Shown here: positions 1 to 11,203 of the stretch, in pieces
Numbering within the stretch: position 1 is the stretch's first letter
Layout of the letters: each line of letters opens with the position of its first letter
Origin: Hetaerina americana
Taxonomy: Eukaryota; Arthropoda; Insecta; Odonata; Calopterygidae
Assembly (NCBI GenBank): GCA_022747635.1
Contig: JAKTNV010000023.1
Span: 3,501,848-3,565,847, forward strand
Length of the DNA stretch: 64,000 nucleotides
Reading direction: 5' to 3'
Program-made: the position numbers and the translations under genes
Notes under the pieces: model-generated
Seen by the model: only the letters and a program-made list of their open reading frames with translations
Told to the model about the DNA's origin: nothing
Databases searched by the model: none

Positions 1-758
1 AGATGATGGCATGTTGTAGAGAATGGGGCTCAAATTTAACGATCATAAAATTTACGACACTGCAGTGTTTGAGTGAAAGAAAAGATAAAAAAGATATTAG
101 TCACTAGATGGATGACATCAACTGAAGCACTTTATAACTAGCCAAATACTTATTAAGCCGAAAGTAAGCTTATCAGGTGCACTCACAAAAGAAGAGTATG
201 CGGGTTAGTTCAGAGAAGCTATGTTTCATTTGACGGATTTTATGAAAATGTAATGAAGTGTTTCGAGAAAAATGTTACTTTGCTTTAGTTTACTTAAACT
301 TAGAATACAGGACAAGTATCTAAGGTCCATAAAGGATAAACTTAATAAAATATTAGGTAATGTCCACAGAAAATTCACTTAGTTTTCATAAAAATTGTTA
401 CTAGACGAGTGTAAGCGTTACGGATGTGTTTAGAGTAATTAGGCTGGGAGTCTCTTCATTCGCGCAGAAAGCAAGCAAGGCTTAAGGTTTCAAAATGTTA
501 TAGGCCACTAATTTCCTTGTGACATGGAAGGAAATTATTATGGTTCCAAATCATATTGATAAATTCGAATACTGGGATAATAGAAGAGAGATTGACACCT
601 TCCAATAACAGACTCAAGTACTCGGACTTTCCTTGCACAATACGCAATCATAACAAAATCTAACCCAATTTGCTGAAAAAACATAAGCGCCAAAAAGTAA
701 TGAATAAGTCAACAGTAACAATTCTTGAGTTGCATATGCATAAGCATTACTCTTTGTA
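1..758. other. Anonymous AT-rich sequence
   Basis: No coding region, RNA gene or repeat boundary was recognised. Short open frames here have many in-phase alternatives and no family motif. The right edge is set by the TIR of the mariner fossil that follows. Confidence 0.6.
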
Positions 759-1663
759 CAGGGTCTATCCCAAAAATAAGTAGATTGATTTTTTGCCACC
801 AATGCAGATGGCTAGAGTGGGGTTGATTTGTTGTGGGAAAAGCAATGTGAGATTTGGGGAAACCAACGCGACCCACGTAAGTTAACTGCGGATTGCTACT
901 AGACTGGACCCCTGTTCGACGGTCACGTCACGAATTCACGATTGACAGAGCAATTATATGCGTTAAAATTGTGCATTAAACTTGGGAAATCGGGTTCGGA
1001 GACTATGACCATGGTTAAGCATGCTTATGGAGATGGGAAAATGCCCAAAGTGATGGTTTTCTGCTTGCACAGGATGTTCTGGGAACGTAAGAAGAAGGTT
1101 GATGACGAGGGATGCCCTGGACATCCATCAACAACACAGAGTTATGAAAATGTGAAAAAAGTGAGATACATGCTCAATTCTAATTGATCTCCAACGGTAA
1201 GGATGTAGCAGAAAAGCGTAATATTTAGAAAACCAGAGTGTTTTGCATTCTTACAGACGATTTAGCCATGATGGAGTTGTGCCAAAATGGTCCTCAAGGT
1301 GCTGTCGGAAGACTGCTTTTGTGACAAACTTGCCTCGGACCTCTTGGACCACGGTTAAAGAGAACCGAATTCTTTAGAATAGGTGGTTACTGGTGCTGAT
1401 GTATTGGTCTTTGAGTATGACCCAAGTATAACTCCTTTGACTACCATTTTGGACCACTGGATTATGCCTAAGAGGCCATGACAAGGTGCCTGAACGAGGG
1501 TCCTGCCGATGCCCTACAGGAAGCGTACCACAACTGGCGAAGGTACTGCCATTGGTGTGTCGATACATTAGAGTAATCTTATGAATAATTAAAGCAATTT
1601 ATACTTTGATTTGCAATAATTTTTCCCCCAAATGTATTCTGCTTATTTTTGGGATAGACTTTG
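759..1663 (+). mobile_element. Degraded mariner element with both TIRs
   Basis: A dead, short mariner DNA transposon. The ends are imperfect inverted repeats of about 25 bp sharing the core TCTATCCCAAAAATAAG, and each end abuts TA (757-758 and 1664-1665), the expected mariner target duplication. Inside, 942-1187 reads as a transposase N-terminus: a KLCIKLGKSGSET helix region, HAYGDGKMPK, then GCPGHPST in place of the usual SGRPST. Further on, a frame containing VFEYDPS recalls the segment after the first catalytic aspartate. Stops and frameshifts occur throughout, and about 905 bp is shorter than a full mariner (near 1.3 kb), so part of the catalytic region is missing. Family assignment is firm; subfamily is not. 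Confidence 0.8.
942..1187 (+). pseudogene. Mariner transposase N-terminal fragment
   Basis: An 81-codon remnant of the paired helix-turn-helix DNA-binding region of a mariner transposase. The order of motifs (EQLYALKLCIKLGKSGSET, AYGDGKMPK, GCPGHPST, ENVKKVRYML) follows the family order. It ends at a stop where the intact family continues into the second helix-turn-helix and the DD34D catalytic core, so no catalysis is possible. It lies inside the 759-1663 TIR pair. Confidence 0.75.
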
Positions 1664-1924
1664 TATAAGCAGAAATATTTTTATATGAGCTTGCATATAT
1701 GTATTCAAATTAATGTACAAATTGATATTTCTGCATGCTTGGATCGTATCCTTGTATTCCCAGCCACGCCCACTTTGACGTGGCTGTTGGGGTTTTGTTT
1801 AGATGCTCGTGTGTCAGAAAACTCAGATTAGCTTGCAATAATCTTCTTTTCCTAAATTTTCCCGGTCACGACAGCGTAAGTTCCTACTGTCAGGAATGGC
1901 CGTTATATTCCTCACAAATACATA

Positions 1925-3254
1925 CTACCTTGAACAAAAAGTTCCCGGAATAACCACCGTGTGGCGCTCCCATCGTTCCGATTTGAGTTCTGTTTTTTTT
2001 GTTAAATTGGTACATCTGTTGTTGATATTCCCTTTAAATCTTAGTGTCATAACTTGACATTTGCAAAAGTTACGGTCGGTTTTCGGTATGTCCATCAGTG
2101 CTTCCTGCGATTTTTCCATTACTTCCTCTCGGCTGCTAAAACGCGTTCCCCGTAATGGTTTTTTAACTCGATTGAACAGAAAGAAGTCACAGGGAGCCAA
2201 ATCAGGTGAATTCGGTGGCTGTTGGATGGTATTTGTTGCATTTTTCGTCAAAAAATTACGAATAATGATAGCACTGTGCGACGGTGCGTTATCATGGTGC
2301 AAAATCCACGAGTTTTCTGCCCACATTTCTGGTCTCTTTCGGCGAATTGCTTCACGCAAACGTCTCATAACGCCCAAATAATACTCTTTGTTTACTGTCT
2401 GGCCTTCTGGCAAAAATTCATGATGCACTACACCGTTGTAATCCATGAAAACCGTCAGCATTGCCTTCTTTTTTGACTGAAAACGACGTGGTTTTTTTGG
2501 TCTCGGCTCATTTGGTGAACGCCATTCACTTGCCTGATGTCTGGATTGCGTGTCGTACTCATAAACCCACGTCTCGTCTCCAGTAATGATCCTTTTGATG
2601 AATGTGGGATCGGATTCAGCCTCGCAAATCATGTCTTTTGCGACGTCAACACGGTCTCTTTTTTGCATGAAATTGAGGTCTTTTGGCACCAACTTTGCTG
2701 CTACACGACGGAAACCCAAATCATTAACCACAATGTCTTGGGCGGATCCATAGGCAATGTTCAAGTCCTCCGCTATTTCTCTGATGGTTAATTTGCGGTT
2801 ATTGACCAACATTTCTTTTACTTTATCAATTTTTTCACCGACTTTCGATGTCGATGGTCTGCCACTGCGTTCATAATCTTCGATTGACTCACGACCACTT
2901 CTGAACCGCTCGTGCCACTGGTAAACGACCGTTTTTTTTAGAGAATCGTTGCCGAAACACTTTTCCAACATTTCCAACGTCCGTGCGCCACTAAATCCGT
3001 TTTTTACGCAAAATTTAATACAAGTTCGTTGTTGCAAATTTAAATCCATTTCTGCAATTGTAAAAAATCGCCAACACACACAGAGATAGATGTACTCTTG
3101 GCTACGTAACTTTTGCAAATGTCAAGTTATGACACTAAGATTTAAAGGGAATATCAACAACAGATGTACCAATTTAACAAAAAAAACAGAACTCAAATCG
3201 GAACGATGGGAGCGCCACACGGTGGTTATTCCGGGAACTTTTTGTTCAAGGTAG
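1925..3254 (-). mobile_element. Young mariner copy A with 150-bp inverted ends
   Basis: A complete mariner footprint of 1330 bp between TA duplications at 1923-1924 and 3255-3256. The element begins CTACCTTGAACAAAAAG at both ends. It is the same family as the intact copy at 18247-19578, but with a striking change. The first 150 bp of the transposase-upstream end (3105-3254) recur as a perfect inverted copy at the other end (1925-2074), replacing the normal 3' end of the transposase gene and 3' UTR. In copy B the 3' terminus matches the 5' terminus only over about 28 imperfect bases. Both copy A ends also share base changes absent from copy B, so they were homogenised together. Gap-repair template switching or gene conversion is the likely cause (inference). 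Confidence 0.95.
2075..3049 (-). pseudogene. Mariner transposase copy A, C-terminus replaced
   Basis: A transposase for cut-and-paste movement of mariner, DD34D class. The start chosen is the Met before DLNLQQRTC (complement of 3047-3049), matching mariner N-termini; the open frame extends 23 codons upstream through the 5' leader. Residues 1-324 are intact, including GDETWV (first D), HHDNAPSH (second D) and APCDFFLF (third D), with 34 residues between the last two. After IPKT the frame crosses into the inverted 5' leader copy and reads about 50 foreign residues to a stop near 1925. The last 33 normal residues (CFEDWIKRWHKC to the end) are lost. It differs from copy B by C20S, D59Y and T242M. 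The catalytic core is present but the missing tail probably impairs function. Confidence 0.93.
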
Positions 3255-3256
3255 TA

Positions 3257-4074
3257 TTTATAGGCTTCGCCGGATATTAACTACAAAGAAATAAATCTGA
3301 GATGTGGTCTTACCAAACGCTGCCTTTGCAAAGGGGATATTAGTGGCTAAACCTCGAGCCATGTAATTACCATTTTTAATCGACTTGTAAGAAACAGTTG
3401 AAAAGTATGTGCGATGTCTTCATCAATATCCTTCAGTATTCTAACCAGGATGATTTACAGGCCAAGAATTGTATTTTTTTATAATAGGATGCCCTTTTCC
3501 GCTCCAGTATGAGAAGATAGCATTCCGCTCATTTTTTCAGCCCTCTGGCGGATGCCGACATATTTTGAGCAAGGCGCTTTTTGAAAAAGTTATCAAATAT
3601 GTTTGCACTAATCGCTACAAAATCACCATTTTCTGTCATTAATGATTAAAGTGGTGCGTCCCCTTACGCTTCCCTTATATAAGGGCAAAATGATTTTTAT
3701 ATTCATTAAATAACACTCTAAAATTTAAGCTTTAATATTGCATTAAGCATTACGTGTAGTCATCTTTCTTTATATTTTTCGTATTTACCTGTGGTCATGT
3801 TCATTAAAATATCTACAATACTTTTTAGACTAATTTTAAAAGTTGAGTAAATTTTCTAATGCCACTCCTGCTTCTGTTATTCCATCCCGGCTACATGCTT
3901 GCCATACTTATCTCTTAATGGAACCGAACTCACAATCTTGTCATTTATGTTATTTAAAACAATTTTAAAAAACGTTTAACAATGCTCATAAAAACAATTT
4001 AATAAACGACACGCATTTCGAATAAAGGATAGTAACTGCACTTAATTCTGCGTACAATACCTGGTACAAGACGT
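3257..4074. other. Anonymous sequence
   Basis: No gene, TE or RNA signature was recognised between mariner A and the short tandem repeat before RTE-1. Composition is AT-rich. Confidence 0.55.
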
Positions 4075-4126
4075 ATAAACCTATTGCAAGACCAATAAAC
4101 CTATTGCAAGACTTATAAACCTGGAT
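4075..4126. repeat. 20-bp tandem repeat beside RTE-1
   Basis: Two 20-bp units beginning ATAAACCTATTGCAAGAC (4075-4094, 4095-4114), followed by a third partial unit ATAAACCTGGAT (4115-4126). The partial unit is the left target-site duplication of RTE-1; the right copy is at 6107-6118. Confidence 0.75.
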
Positions 4127-6106
4127 CATCTCATCCGTGATCCATGGTTTTCTATTCCTTCCTAGTCCTAGGATGAGAGGATTACAAAGATGGATGAGCG
4201 GCAAAAATGGAAGAATGTAAATACAGAATTAGGAAAAATGAAGTACAAAGAATTAAACAATAGATTTAGGCGGGCAACAAATAAAGCAAAAGAAGCATGG
4301 TGGAAGACCCAGTGCGAGGATATGGAAAGTCTGCAGAGGGAGGGGGAAATCGGTGCGCTGTACAGCAAAGTTAAATCTTTATCGGGAAGTAACAAAGGGA
4401 GATCAACGATAGCAGTTAGAGATAAGGCGGGCAAGGTAATAGTTGATGCAGGGAAGACCCAAGAGAGATGGAAGGAATATATAGAAGAACTGTATAGTAA
4501 AGAGCTTAGACCAACAAAGTTAGACATAGAAAAGGAACATGACGTAGAGGAAGATAGCTTAGGTCCGGGCATACTAGACAATGAGATAGAAAGGGCATTT
4601 AGGGAGATGGAACTAAATAAGGCCATGGGGGTGGATAACATTCCCGCGGAACTTTTAAAATGCTTACGAAAATGTGGGAGGAGGAGGCTATATGGGCTGA
4701 TCCGTAGTATTTATGAGGAAGGAATCTGGCCGGAAGACTTTGTGAGATCATTTTTAGTTCCTATTCCGAAAAAGGTAAAGGCCACGTCATGTGAGGACTA
4801 TAGGACAATTAGTTTGATATCCCACGCAGCTAAAGTTGTTCTCAGGATCATAAACAAAAGGATAGAGAGTAGGGCAAATGATTACTTGGGGGATGATCAG
4901 TTTGGGTTTAGGAAGGGGAGAGGTTCGCGTGATGCCATTGCAGTAATGAGATTATTAATCGAGAGGAATATAGAACACAACCAGGAGATATTTGCCTGTT
5001 TCGTAGATTTCGAAAAAGCGTTTGATAGAGTGAACTGGGAAAAACTGAGTATTCTGCAGAAAATAGGAATAGATTGGAGGGAAAGGAGGCTAATCCGCCA
5101 CCTGTACATGTCTCAAACTGCTCAGGTGCGGATAGGTAACGGGGAGTCTGGATGGGCAGTGTTAGGAAGAGGTGTAAGGCAGGGTTGCCCATTATCACCG
5201 TTGCTGTTCAACCTGTATGCAGAGGAAATGATCAAAGAGGCATGAGAAGAACTGAAGGTGGGAATGAAAGTGGGCGGGGAATCCGTAAAATCAGTTAGGT
5301 TTGCTTATGACCAAGCTTTAGTTTGTCAGTCAGCCAAGGGGTTGCAAGCATTGCTGAGTGAATTGGAAATTCAGTGCGACAGGTATGGGATGAGAATCAA
5401 TATTAATAAAACAAAGGTTATGCGATTCTCTAGAAAGAAAAAAGCTAAGCTAAACATTAAAATAGGAGGGCAAAAACTAGAGTAGGTAGAACAGTTTACG
5501 TATCTCGGAAAAATTTGGACCAACACGGTCAAAGTAGTAGGGACGTAAGGAGAAGAATTGCGCTAGGCAAAGAGGGTTTCACAAGGAGGAGGGAGTTGAT
5601 GAGAGGGACGTTGAGTAAGGATGTTAAGAAAATACTCGTAAAAACTTTGATATGGAGCGTAGCTATGTACGGCGCGGAAACGTGGTCATTGAAGCAGGAG
5701 GATAGACGTATACTGGAGGCTTTTGAAATGTGGGTGTGGAGAAGAATGGAGAAGGTGAAATGGACAGAGAAAAACATAAACGAGGAAGTACTTGGTATGG
5801 TTGGCGAAGAGAGGAGTTTGCTGGGAGCAATCCTATGGAAGCAGGAAAAGTGGATGAAGGGGGTGTTGACCGGCAGCGGGATGTTGAAGACTGTAATTGA
5901 GGGGAGAATGTTAGGGAAACGAGGAAAGGGAAGGAACAGGATAGGGATGTTGGACGGGATGAAGGGAGGAAGAGAGTACTCAGAGCTGAAGAGGGATCTG
6001 ATGTAACGTAGGATGTTGTGTTTAGCTAGGGGTCACAAATTATTTAATTAGTAATCACATCCATCCAAAAACCTACCTTAACCGGTAGATTACCTAATAA
6101 TAAATA
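4127..6106 (+). mobile_element. RTE-like LINE copy 1, 5'-truncated and 5'-inverted
   Basis: A non-LTR retrotransposon copy with a 12-bp target duplication, ATAAACCTGGAT, at 4115-4126 and 6107-6118. The endonuclease region is absent. The first 43 bp (4127-4169) are the reverse complement of the family sequence just upstream of the direct part: the reverse complement of CATGGATCACGGATGAGATG occurs here, while RTE-2 near 46634 has it in direct orientation. The element then runs in direct orientation from about 4171. This is the classic LINE 5' inversion. The 3' UTR (6007-6106) matches RTE-3 in AGGGGTCA, CCATCCAA and ACCGGTA blocks and ends in a short AAT-rich tail. RTE/RTEX/Proto2-type assignment rests on endonuclease style and RT motifs in the sister copies. 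Confidence 0.88.
4190..6006 (+). pseudogene. RTE-like reverse transcriptase, broken
   Basis: The C-terminal two thirds of a LINE polyprotein that would copy element RNA at the target site. Visible in order: the linker after the endonuclease (MDERQKWKNVNTELGK), the RT region (GVDNIPAELLK, LVPIPKK, CEDYRTISLIS, DQFGFRKGRG), block A FVDFEKAFDRV, GVRQGCPLSPLLFNL, then the catalytic box at 5300-5311. That box reads FAYD instead of FADD, so a catalytic aspartate is lost. The late domain has MYGAETWSLKQEDRR and AFEMWVWRRM. Other lesions are TGA at 5243-5245 where sister copies have Trp, TAG after GGQKLE at 5483-5485 in place of Gln, and a frameshift between 5485 and 5560. Inactive. Confidence 0.92.
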
Positions 6107-6118
6107 ATAAACCTGGAT

Positions 6119-6949
6119 AAACCTGGTGTGGATAGAAAATGTAGGGGTAGAAAGGGGAGAGTAAATAAGTGTAAGGGTTAAGAGAGGGCGGAGTGAAGGG
6201 TAACTGGCGACAGAAAAAGTGGGGAATGCCACTGCAGGAGGGGAATGTGCCATGCCAAATTGGAAGGATGTTGCAATAAAGTTGTTCTCTGAGCAAGTAA
6301 AAATTTCCAATTGTTCAAAATGAAAAATCATGTGTCATTTTCTACTCCTACGCGGTGCCATGCAAGATACCTGTCGATTATGGGGCAAGAGATGATTCGT
6401 AACTAATTTCCAAATGTATAAATTGTTTTCCATGACAAGCATGTAAAATACTTCAAATGATGTGGATGATGATAACTAATGGTACATCCGCTACCGTATC
6501 TAGGCGACAGATAGTTTTCTCCACAAAAGAGAGCACATGGGAGGAAAAAGAAGGGAGTTAAATTCAGGTTAAATGGCATAATGACGACATATTAGGCTAC
6601 TTCAAATGAAAACTTAAAATACTTTTACCAAATCATGGTCGCATACATTTATTCCATTCCCTTTTAATTCGAACGAAATATGATGCCTTTAATGTGCCAG
6701 TTATACACTTGAACTCTGTAACCAAGCCATTATCCCTTCTGCCATAGTACGGTGGGGCTGATAATATGTATTTAAGACGGTAGCTAAAGATACCTGCTTC
6801 CAATTTATGCAAGATATTTAACCTGTATACTAATCTTTGCTCTTTGAGTGACTTCCAAACTAGTATGTCTAATAACCCACCATTCTACCAGGAATAAAAC
6901 CCAAGCCACATTTTCCAACCAAAAGGTTGGTCTGATAAATTACGTTAGA
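6119..6949. other. Anonymous sequence
   Basis: Follows the right target duplication of RTE-1. No coding or repeat signature was recognised up to the SINE fragment. Confidence 0.5.
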
Positions 6950-7070
6950 GTTCATCCATTACTAGGCCCCGCGGCGTGTGAAATTTGTACACCAGGGTAG
7001 GGGGGTCAGATCCGTTCTCTGTACCGCCTATGGTTTCCCACCATGATCGAACCCGGGCCATCCTAATTCA
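6950..7070 (-). mobile_element. SINE family A, copy 1 (partial)
   Basis: Matches the copies near 20.6 kb and 30.9 kb over ACTAAGCC..CGGCGTGTG, CAGGGTAGG, the CTCTGTACCGCCTATGG block and GGTTTCCCA. At 7047-7061 it carries an antisense tRNA B-box-like ATCGAACCCGGGCC, so the SINE lies on the minus strand with its tRNA-like head at the higher coordinate. The head is truncated here. Confidence 0.6.
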
Positions 7071-7183
7071 GAAAATAAAAAAGGTCAATAGTTCAAAAAT
7101 TAACCCCCTGGACTACCACAACTAAAACGTAGCAGTGCTGAAATATTATTTTTTATTACATTTTCCTTCAATTAATCAAAATA

Positions 7184-7930
7184 CTGGGCCCGTCCAGAAA
7201 GTAACCTTTTTTGTGTCGCATGAGAAGTGGTGAAGGGAACCGAATGGTCGCTGTATTGAGGTACGCAGCAGGTCAACAAGCTTGAGATTCAGTTGTTGGA
7301 AGGCCTGAGCTGGCTGTTTGTTTTCAGTGGCGAGTCAGAATGAGCAATATAATAGAAATACTTGCCGAATGTTAGGTTCGTTCAGTGATAATATATTTAC
7401 TGATTAAAAACTTCAAACCTGCCATTCATCGGAAAATTTCACGTACCAAGTGTGAAGAGTGACAAGAGTTGTGGTTCTGTGTTGTCGTCCGTTGAAAAGT
7501 GAACATAAATATCCATGATGATGACAGAAGTGGCTGCCCATCTGTGGTGAACAATGACCTGCGCTTAAAAATTGACGGAACTTTCGTGAAAACTAGCGAT
7601 TTGCGATATCTGAAATCTTTAGTTTACCACAGATTTCTACGACTCTATTGCATTGAAACACGGCTAAATAGTTAGGCTAATACATGTTTTGGACTCTTTC
7701 CGACGAGGAACTGCAAGATGCCGTCATCGGTTGGCTGCAATCTCATGCGTCAGAATTCTATGCTGAAGGAATTTGAAAACTAGTTCAGAGACATGGCAAA
7801 TGCTAAAACCTGTTCGGCGAATTTGTAGAAAATAGTGGAAATATGTAGTTTTGAGATGAATTTAATAATTTTTCTGAATCCACTCCAGTGAATTTTTAAT
7901 ATAATGGAGGTTATTTCCTGGACAGCCCTT
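7184..7930 (+). mobile_element. Old mariner fossil with TIRs
   Basis: The ends pair as inverted repeats (left GGGCCCGTCCAGAAAGTAACC, right in reverse complement GGGCTGTCCAGGAAATAACC) beside TA at 7182-7183 and 7931-7932. Inside are mariner-like remnants: DDDRSGCPSVVNNDLRLKID near 7520-7580 (the SGRPS region) and, near the 3' end, DEELQDAVIGWLQSHASEFY (7698-7757) followed by EGI*KLVQRHGKC, which resembles the transposase C-terminus. The central catalytic core is missing and stops are frequent. About 747 bp indicates an internal deletion. Confidence 0.75.
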
Positions 7931-7949
7931 TAGGCTGACCCGCATATTT

Positions 7950-8520
7950 TTCTCTTTATAAATGTGTTCAAATCATGAAATTGTGTGATGTTAGCGTAAC
8001 ACCTAAAATTTTGACAAGTTCTGAAATGCTATACTCGAACCCATCGATTTTGTAATTTACGTATTGACTACTATTTCTGTTGTTCGGATAAATTTGTGCA
8101 GTACAAGAAGACATGGAGGTCAACCGTAAAAGAACCTGCCGCAAGGTAGAAAAACCGATGATAATTTGTGCCGTATATTTTATGATATTAACTGAAAACC
8201 TAATTTTGGATACGGATATGGATATGATTTAAGAATAGGGCTGTAAATAATCAAATTTTTTCTAACGTTTGAGCTTTGACCGTAATATATATCAAGATAT
8301 GTAATGGCCCCATAAAACTACACTGCGACACTCCAAAAATTTCATCTCCCACAAAGGAAATCAATTATGAGACGGCTACTGTGAATACATGCGAAGTCCG
8401 TGATTGCTAGTATTCTGTCAATTTTCCCGCTGATACCACAATTGTTTCGTCTGTTTATCATTTTTTTATGTGGTATCTTGTCGAAGTATTTCTTGAAGCC
8501 AAAAAGTGGTGTACCAAGTA
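7950..8520 (-). pseudogene. Degraded LINE reverse transcriptase fragment
   Basis: Read on the minus strand, pieces resemble a CR1- or Jockey-type RT: FGFKKYFDKIPHKKM near 8490 (block A), CGISGKI near 8440, and YKIDGFEYSISELVKILGVT near 8010-8055, like the KYLGVT region after the catalytic box. Stops interrupt every frame. The clade cannot be settled; it could be CR1 or Jockey. It ends next to an RTE remnant in the opposite orientation. Confidence 0.5.
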
Positions 8521-8554
8521 GTGAATTTCTTCTCCTTTCCTATTTCTGGGTAAA

Positions 8555-9660
8555 ATGGATAGAAGGATTCAGAATGTATTTTCTTTTCGTGGATTTTGAG
8601 AAGACGCTTGATGGAGTAAATTGGGTGGTATAATTGTATGTACTACAGAAAATAGGATTGAATAGTAGATTGAATTACTAAATACATTGTGGAAAACAGG
8701 AGTAGCTTGAAATGAATGACGATTAATCCGCAACCCGCACACGTGCCAAATATCCAGGTGCGCTTGGTGTACAGGATAGAGACTCGAGATAAACAGTGTT
8801 AGAAATAGGATTAAGGCAGGGCTGTCGATTATCACCTGTGTTTTTCAACTTCTAAGCCGAGGAATTGGTGACGATGGCATGGGAAGAACTGGAGATAGGA
8901 ATGAAAGGTGGTGAAGAATTCTTCAAATCAATTAGCATTACGGATGATCATGCTTTAGTTTGCCAGTCATCCAAGGGAATGCAAATATTGCTGAGCGTAT
9001 TCCAAAATCAAATTAAAATATACAGGATATGAATCGATGGAAGCAAAAAAATCTTAATGAGCATTCAAAATAAAGAAAGGATATGTTAAACGCTAAGTTA
9101 GGAAGCCAACAACTAAAGCAGATGGAACAGTAAACGCAACTTGCAATTGCTTTGGACCGAGAGGATTTGAGCAGCAGATATATAAAAAGGAGAATATTGT
9201 TTGATATAGAAAATATCATAGGAAGGATGGATTCATCGACAAGGTCGTTAAGGAAGAACGAAAATAAAATACCAGGGAAAACTTTGATAACGAGCGAGAT
9301 TTTGTGTGTCCCGGGAACTTTGTTCTTTGAAGCAAGATTTTTGAAGCAAGGCTTTTGAAATGTGTGTGCGGATAAAGCTGGAGGAAGGTTAAATGAATGT
9401 ATAGGAAATCTATCGACGAAAATCTAGGCATGGTAGATCGGTGTTGGGGAAAATTCAAAAAAGCCTTGGAAGATGGATGCAGAGGATTTTGACTGGTGAG
9501 GGAATGCTGAAATTGCTGAAGGCTTTGATAGAAGGAAAGACGTCATGCAAACGAAATATGGATAGGATATTGATGAGGATATTAATGGGATAGATAAATA
9601 TAGAGTTATTACGAAACTGAGAAACGCTTCATTGTACACGTGTGTGCTTTTTTTCATTTT
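8555..9660 (+). pseudogene. Ancient RTE-like LINE fossil
   Basis: A heavily mutated copy of the same RTE-like family. Recognisable in order: FLFVDFEKTLDGVNWVV (8579-8629; compare FVDFEKAFDRVNWE), LRQGCRLSPVFFNF (about 8812), AEELVTMAWEELEIGMKGG, then ITDDHALVCQSSKGMQILLS (8937-8995), which corresponds to FADDQ.LVCQSAKGLQALLS. The late region near 9340-9380 recalls the AFEMWVWRRM block. Stops and indels are spread throughout, so it is much older than RTE-1, -2 and -3. Confidence 0.8.
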
Positions 9661-11125
9661 GAGGTCAGCCTAAGGTAGGTGTTTACAATAAAAACCTACC
9701 AAAACACAATAATACTGCCAAACATTTACTTTAAAATGTTAGACTACCAATTAATAAATTATCTTAAAACATTTTATTACCACTGAGGGTTTTCAGGGAT
9801 CAAATCTTTCCATCCGGTGAATGTCCACCCTAGACTCATGCGACAAAAGAGGCGAGACTGGGCGATCGTGGGAAAGGTTCGAAAGTGGAATCTTGAATTT
9901 TATGGCGTCGTGAGGCCGAGAGAGAGCTCTCATTTTTGGTCGGAAAGAATTAAGTGCGACCCGTAAGGTAACAATGTATGGGAAACGATTTGCTCCTTAA
10001 TATAACGAATCTATAAATTCTGACTCTTTTGGATTTTTTCTGTTCTACTTCCTTGTCGATGCATTAGCCATCAGAAAATTGATTTTTTTTAGAAAAAATA
10101 AAAATTTATTCATTTTTTTAAATAAGTTATTGACGTGAAATATAAAATTGCCCAAGAAGGAATTTCCATTTTACCTAATTATGGGAACAACAGAATTTAT
10201 TTCTCTGGTTCAGTGCCACAGGAATCGGGAAAGCTAAGGAGACTGCAGCGTTGTTGTTGTTGGCATCCGGGTTTGTTAAATCTGGCTTCTTAAACGTTAG
10301 GTGCACTTCCAAGATGGCCCCTGTCTTCCACTCGTCTGGACGATGAAAAAATTGTACTCCTAGGAATTCATTGCGATGGAGTTTTTTTAGTAATGTCCCA
10401 AGATATAATTCACGATAGCCATTTGTCTGTTTGTTTAGTGAATAGCAAAAACAGATTTTTGCTGACGACATAATTGCACGGTGAAGCAAATAGCTGAGGC
10501 TTTTCCCTCACCCCTTTGGTGCTACTCATCTTACCCACGTCACGTGGCTATAGGTATTGGACCCTTGGACTAGCTAAGTAATGAGAACGGAAAAATTCTC
10601 TACTTTCGAGCCAAATGGAGAGAAATCGAGATCAAAAAATGTTGAGACCTACAAGAACCGTGAACAAGAAACCCAGATGGCCGACTGAAGCGTAGGTAAG
10701 GAGAAGGCTTAAAGGAGAGCGCGCCAAACGTCCGTTCGCGTCTTCGTGCCTTGCAGCATGCCCAATGAGAAATCGACCCATCTCCTTCCTACGGAGAGAG
10801 AGATGATTTATTGCCTTCGTAGTGGATGGTCCATTAGTGAGTCGCGGCGTGACGGACTGCGATATTTCAATGATTTTACGTATAGAACAATTGCTTGCTG
10901 CTTGAAAGGATTGAGTCTCGTCATTGTGCTTTAATGCCTATCAGATAGCCAGATTACATTGAAGAAGCTATATGTCGGTACAAGAGGATATCTCTGTCTA
11001 TGAAGCAGGAACTTGAAGGGATATCCGACTGACAGAATATTATTGGACTAGGCTTTATTTGATTACTTTTGGGAGGGAATAAGAATAAACCACGCGTAGA
11101 AATTTGTATAGCTTTGTTTATTTTA
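9661..11125. other. Anonymous sequence
   Basis: No gene or element recognised. Short open frames at 10175-10489 (minus) and 10746-10934 (plus) carry no family motif. Confidence 0.5.

Positions 11126-11202
<77 letters not shown>
11126..11202. repeat. (TA)n microsatellite
   Basis: About 75 bp of nearly pure TA dinucleotide with one TG interruption. Confidence 0.97.

Positions 11203-11203
<1 letters not shown>

Noticed and set aside
2061..2791. Open frames antisense to mariner A (and at 18710-19455 antisense to mariner B)
   Set aside because: Mirror frames of the transposase; their apparent conservation between copies comes from the sense gene.
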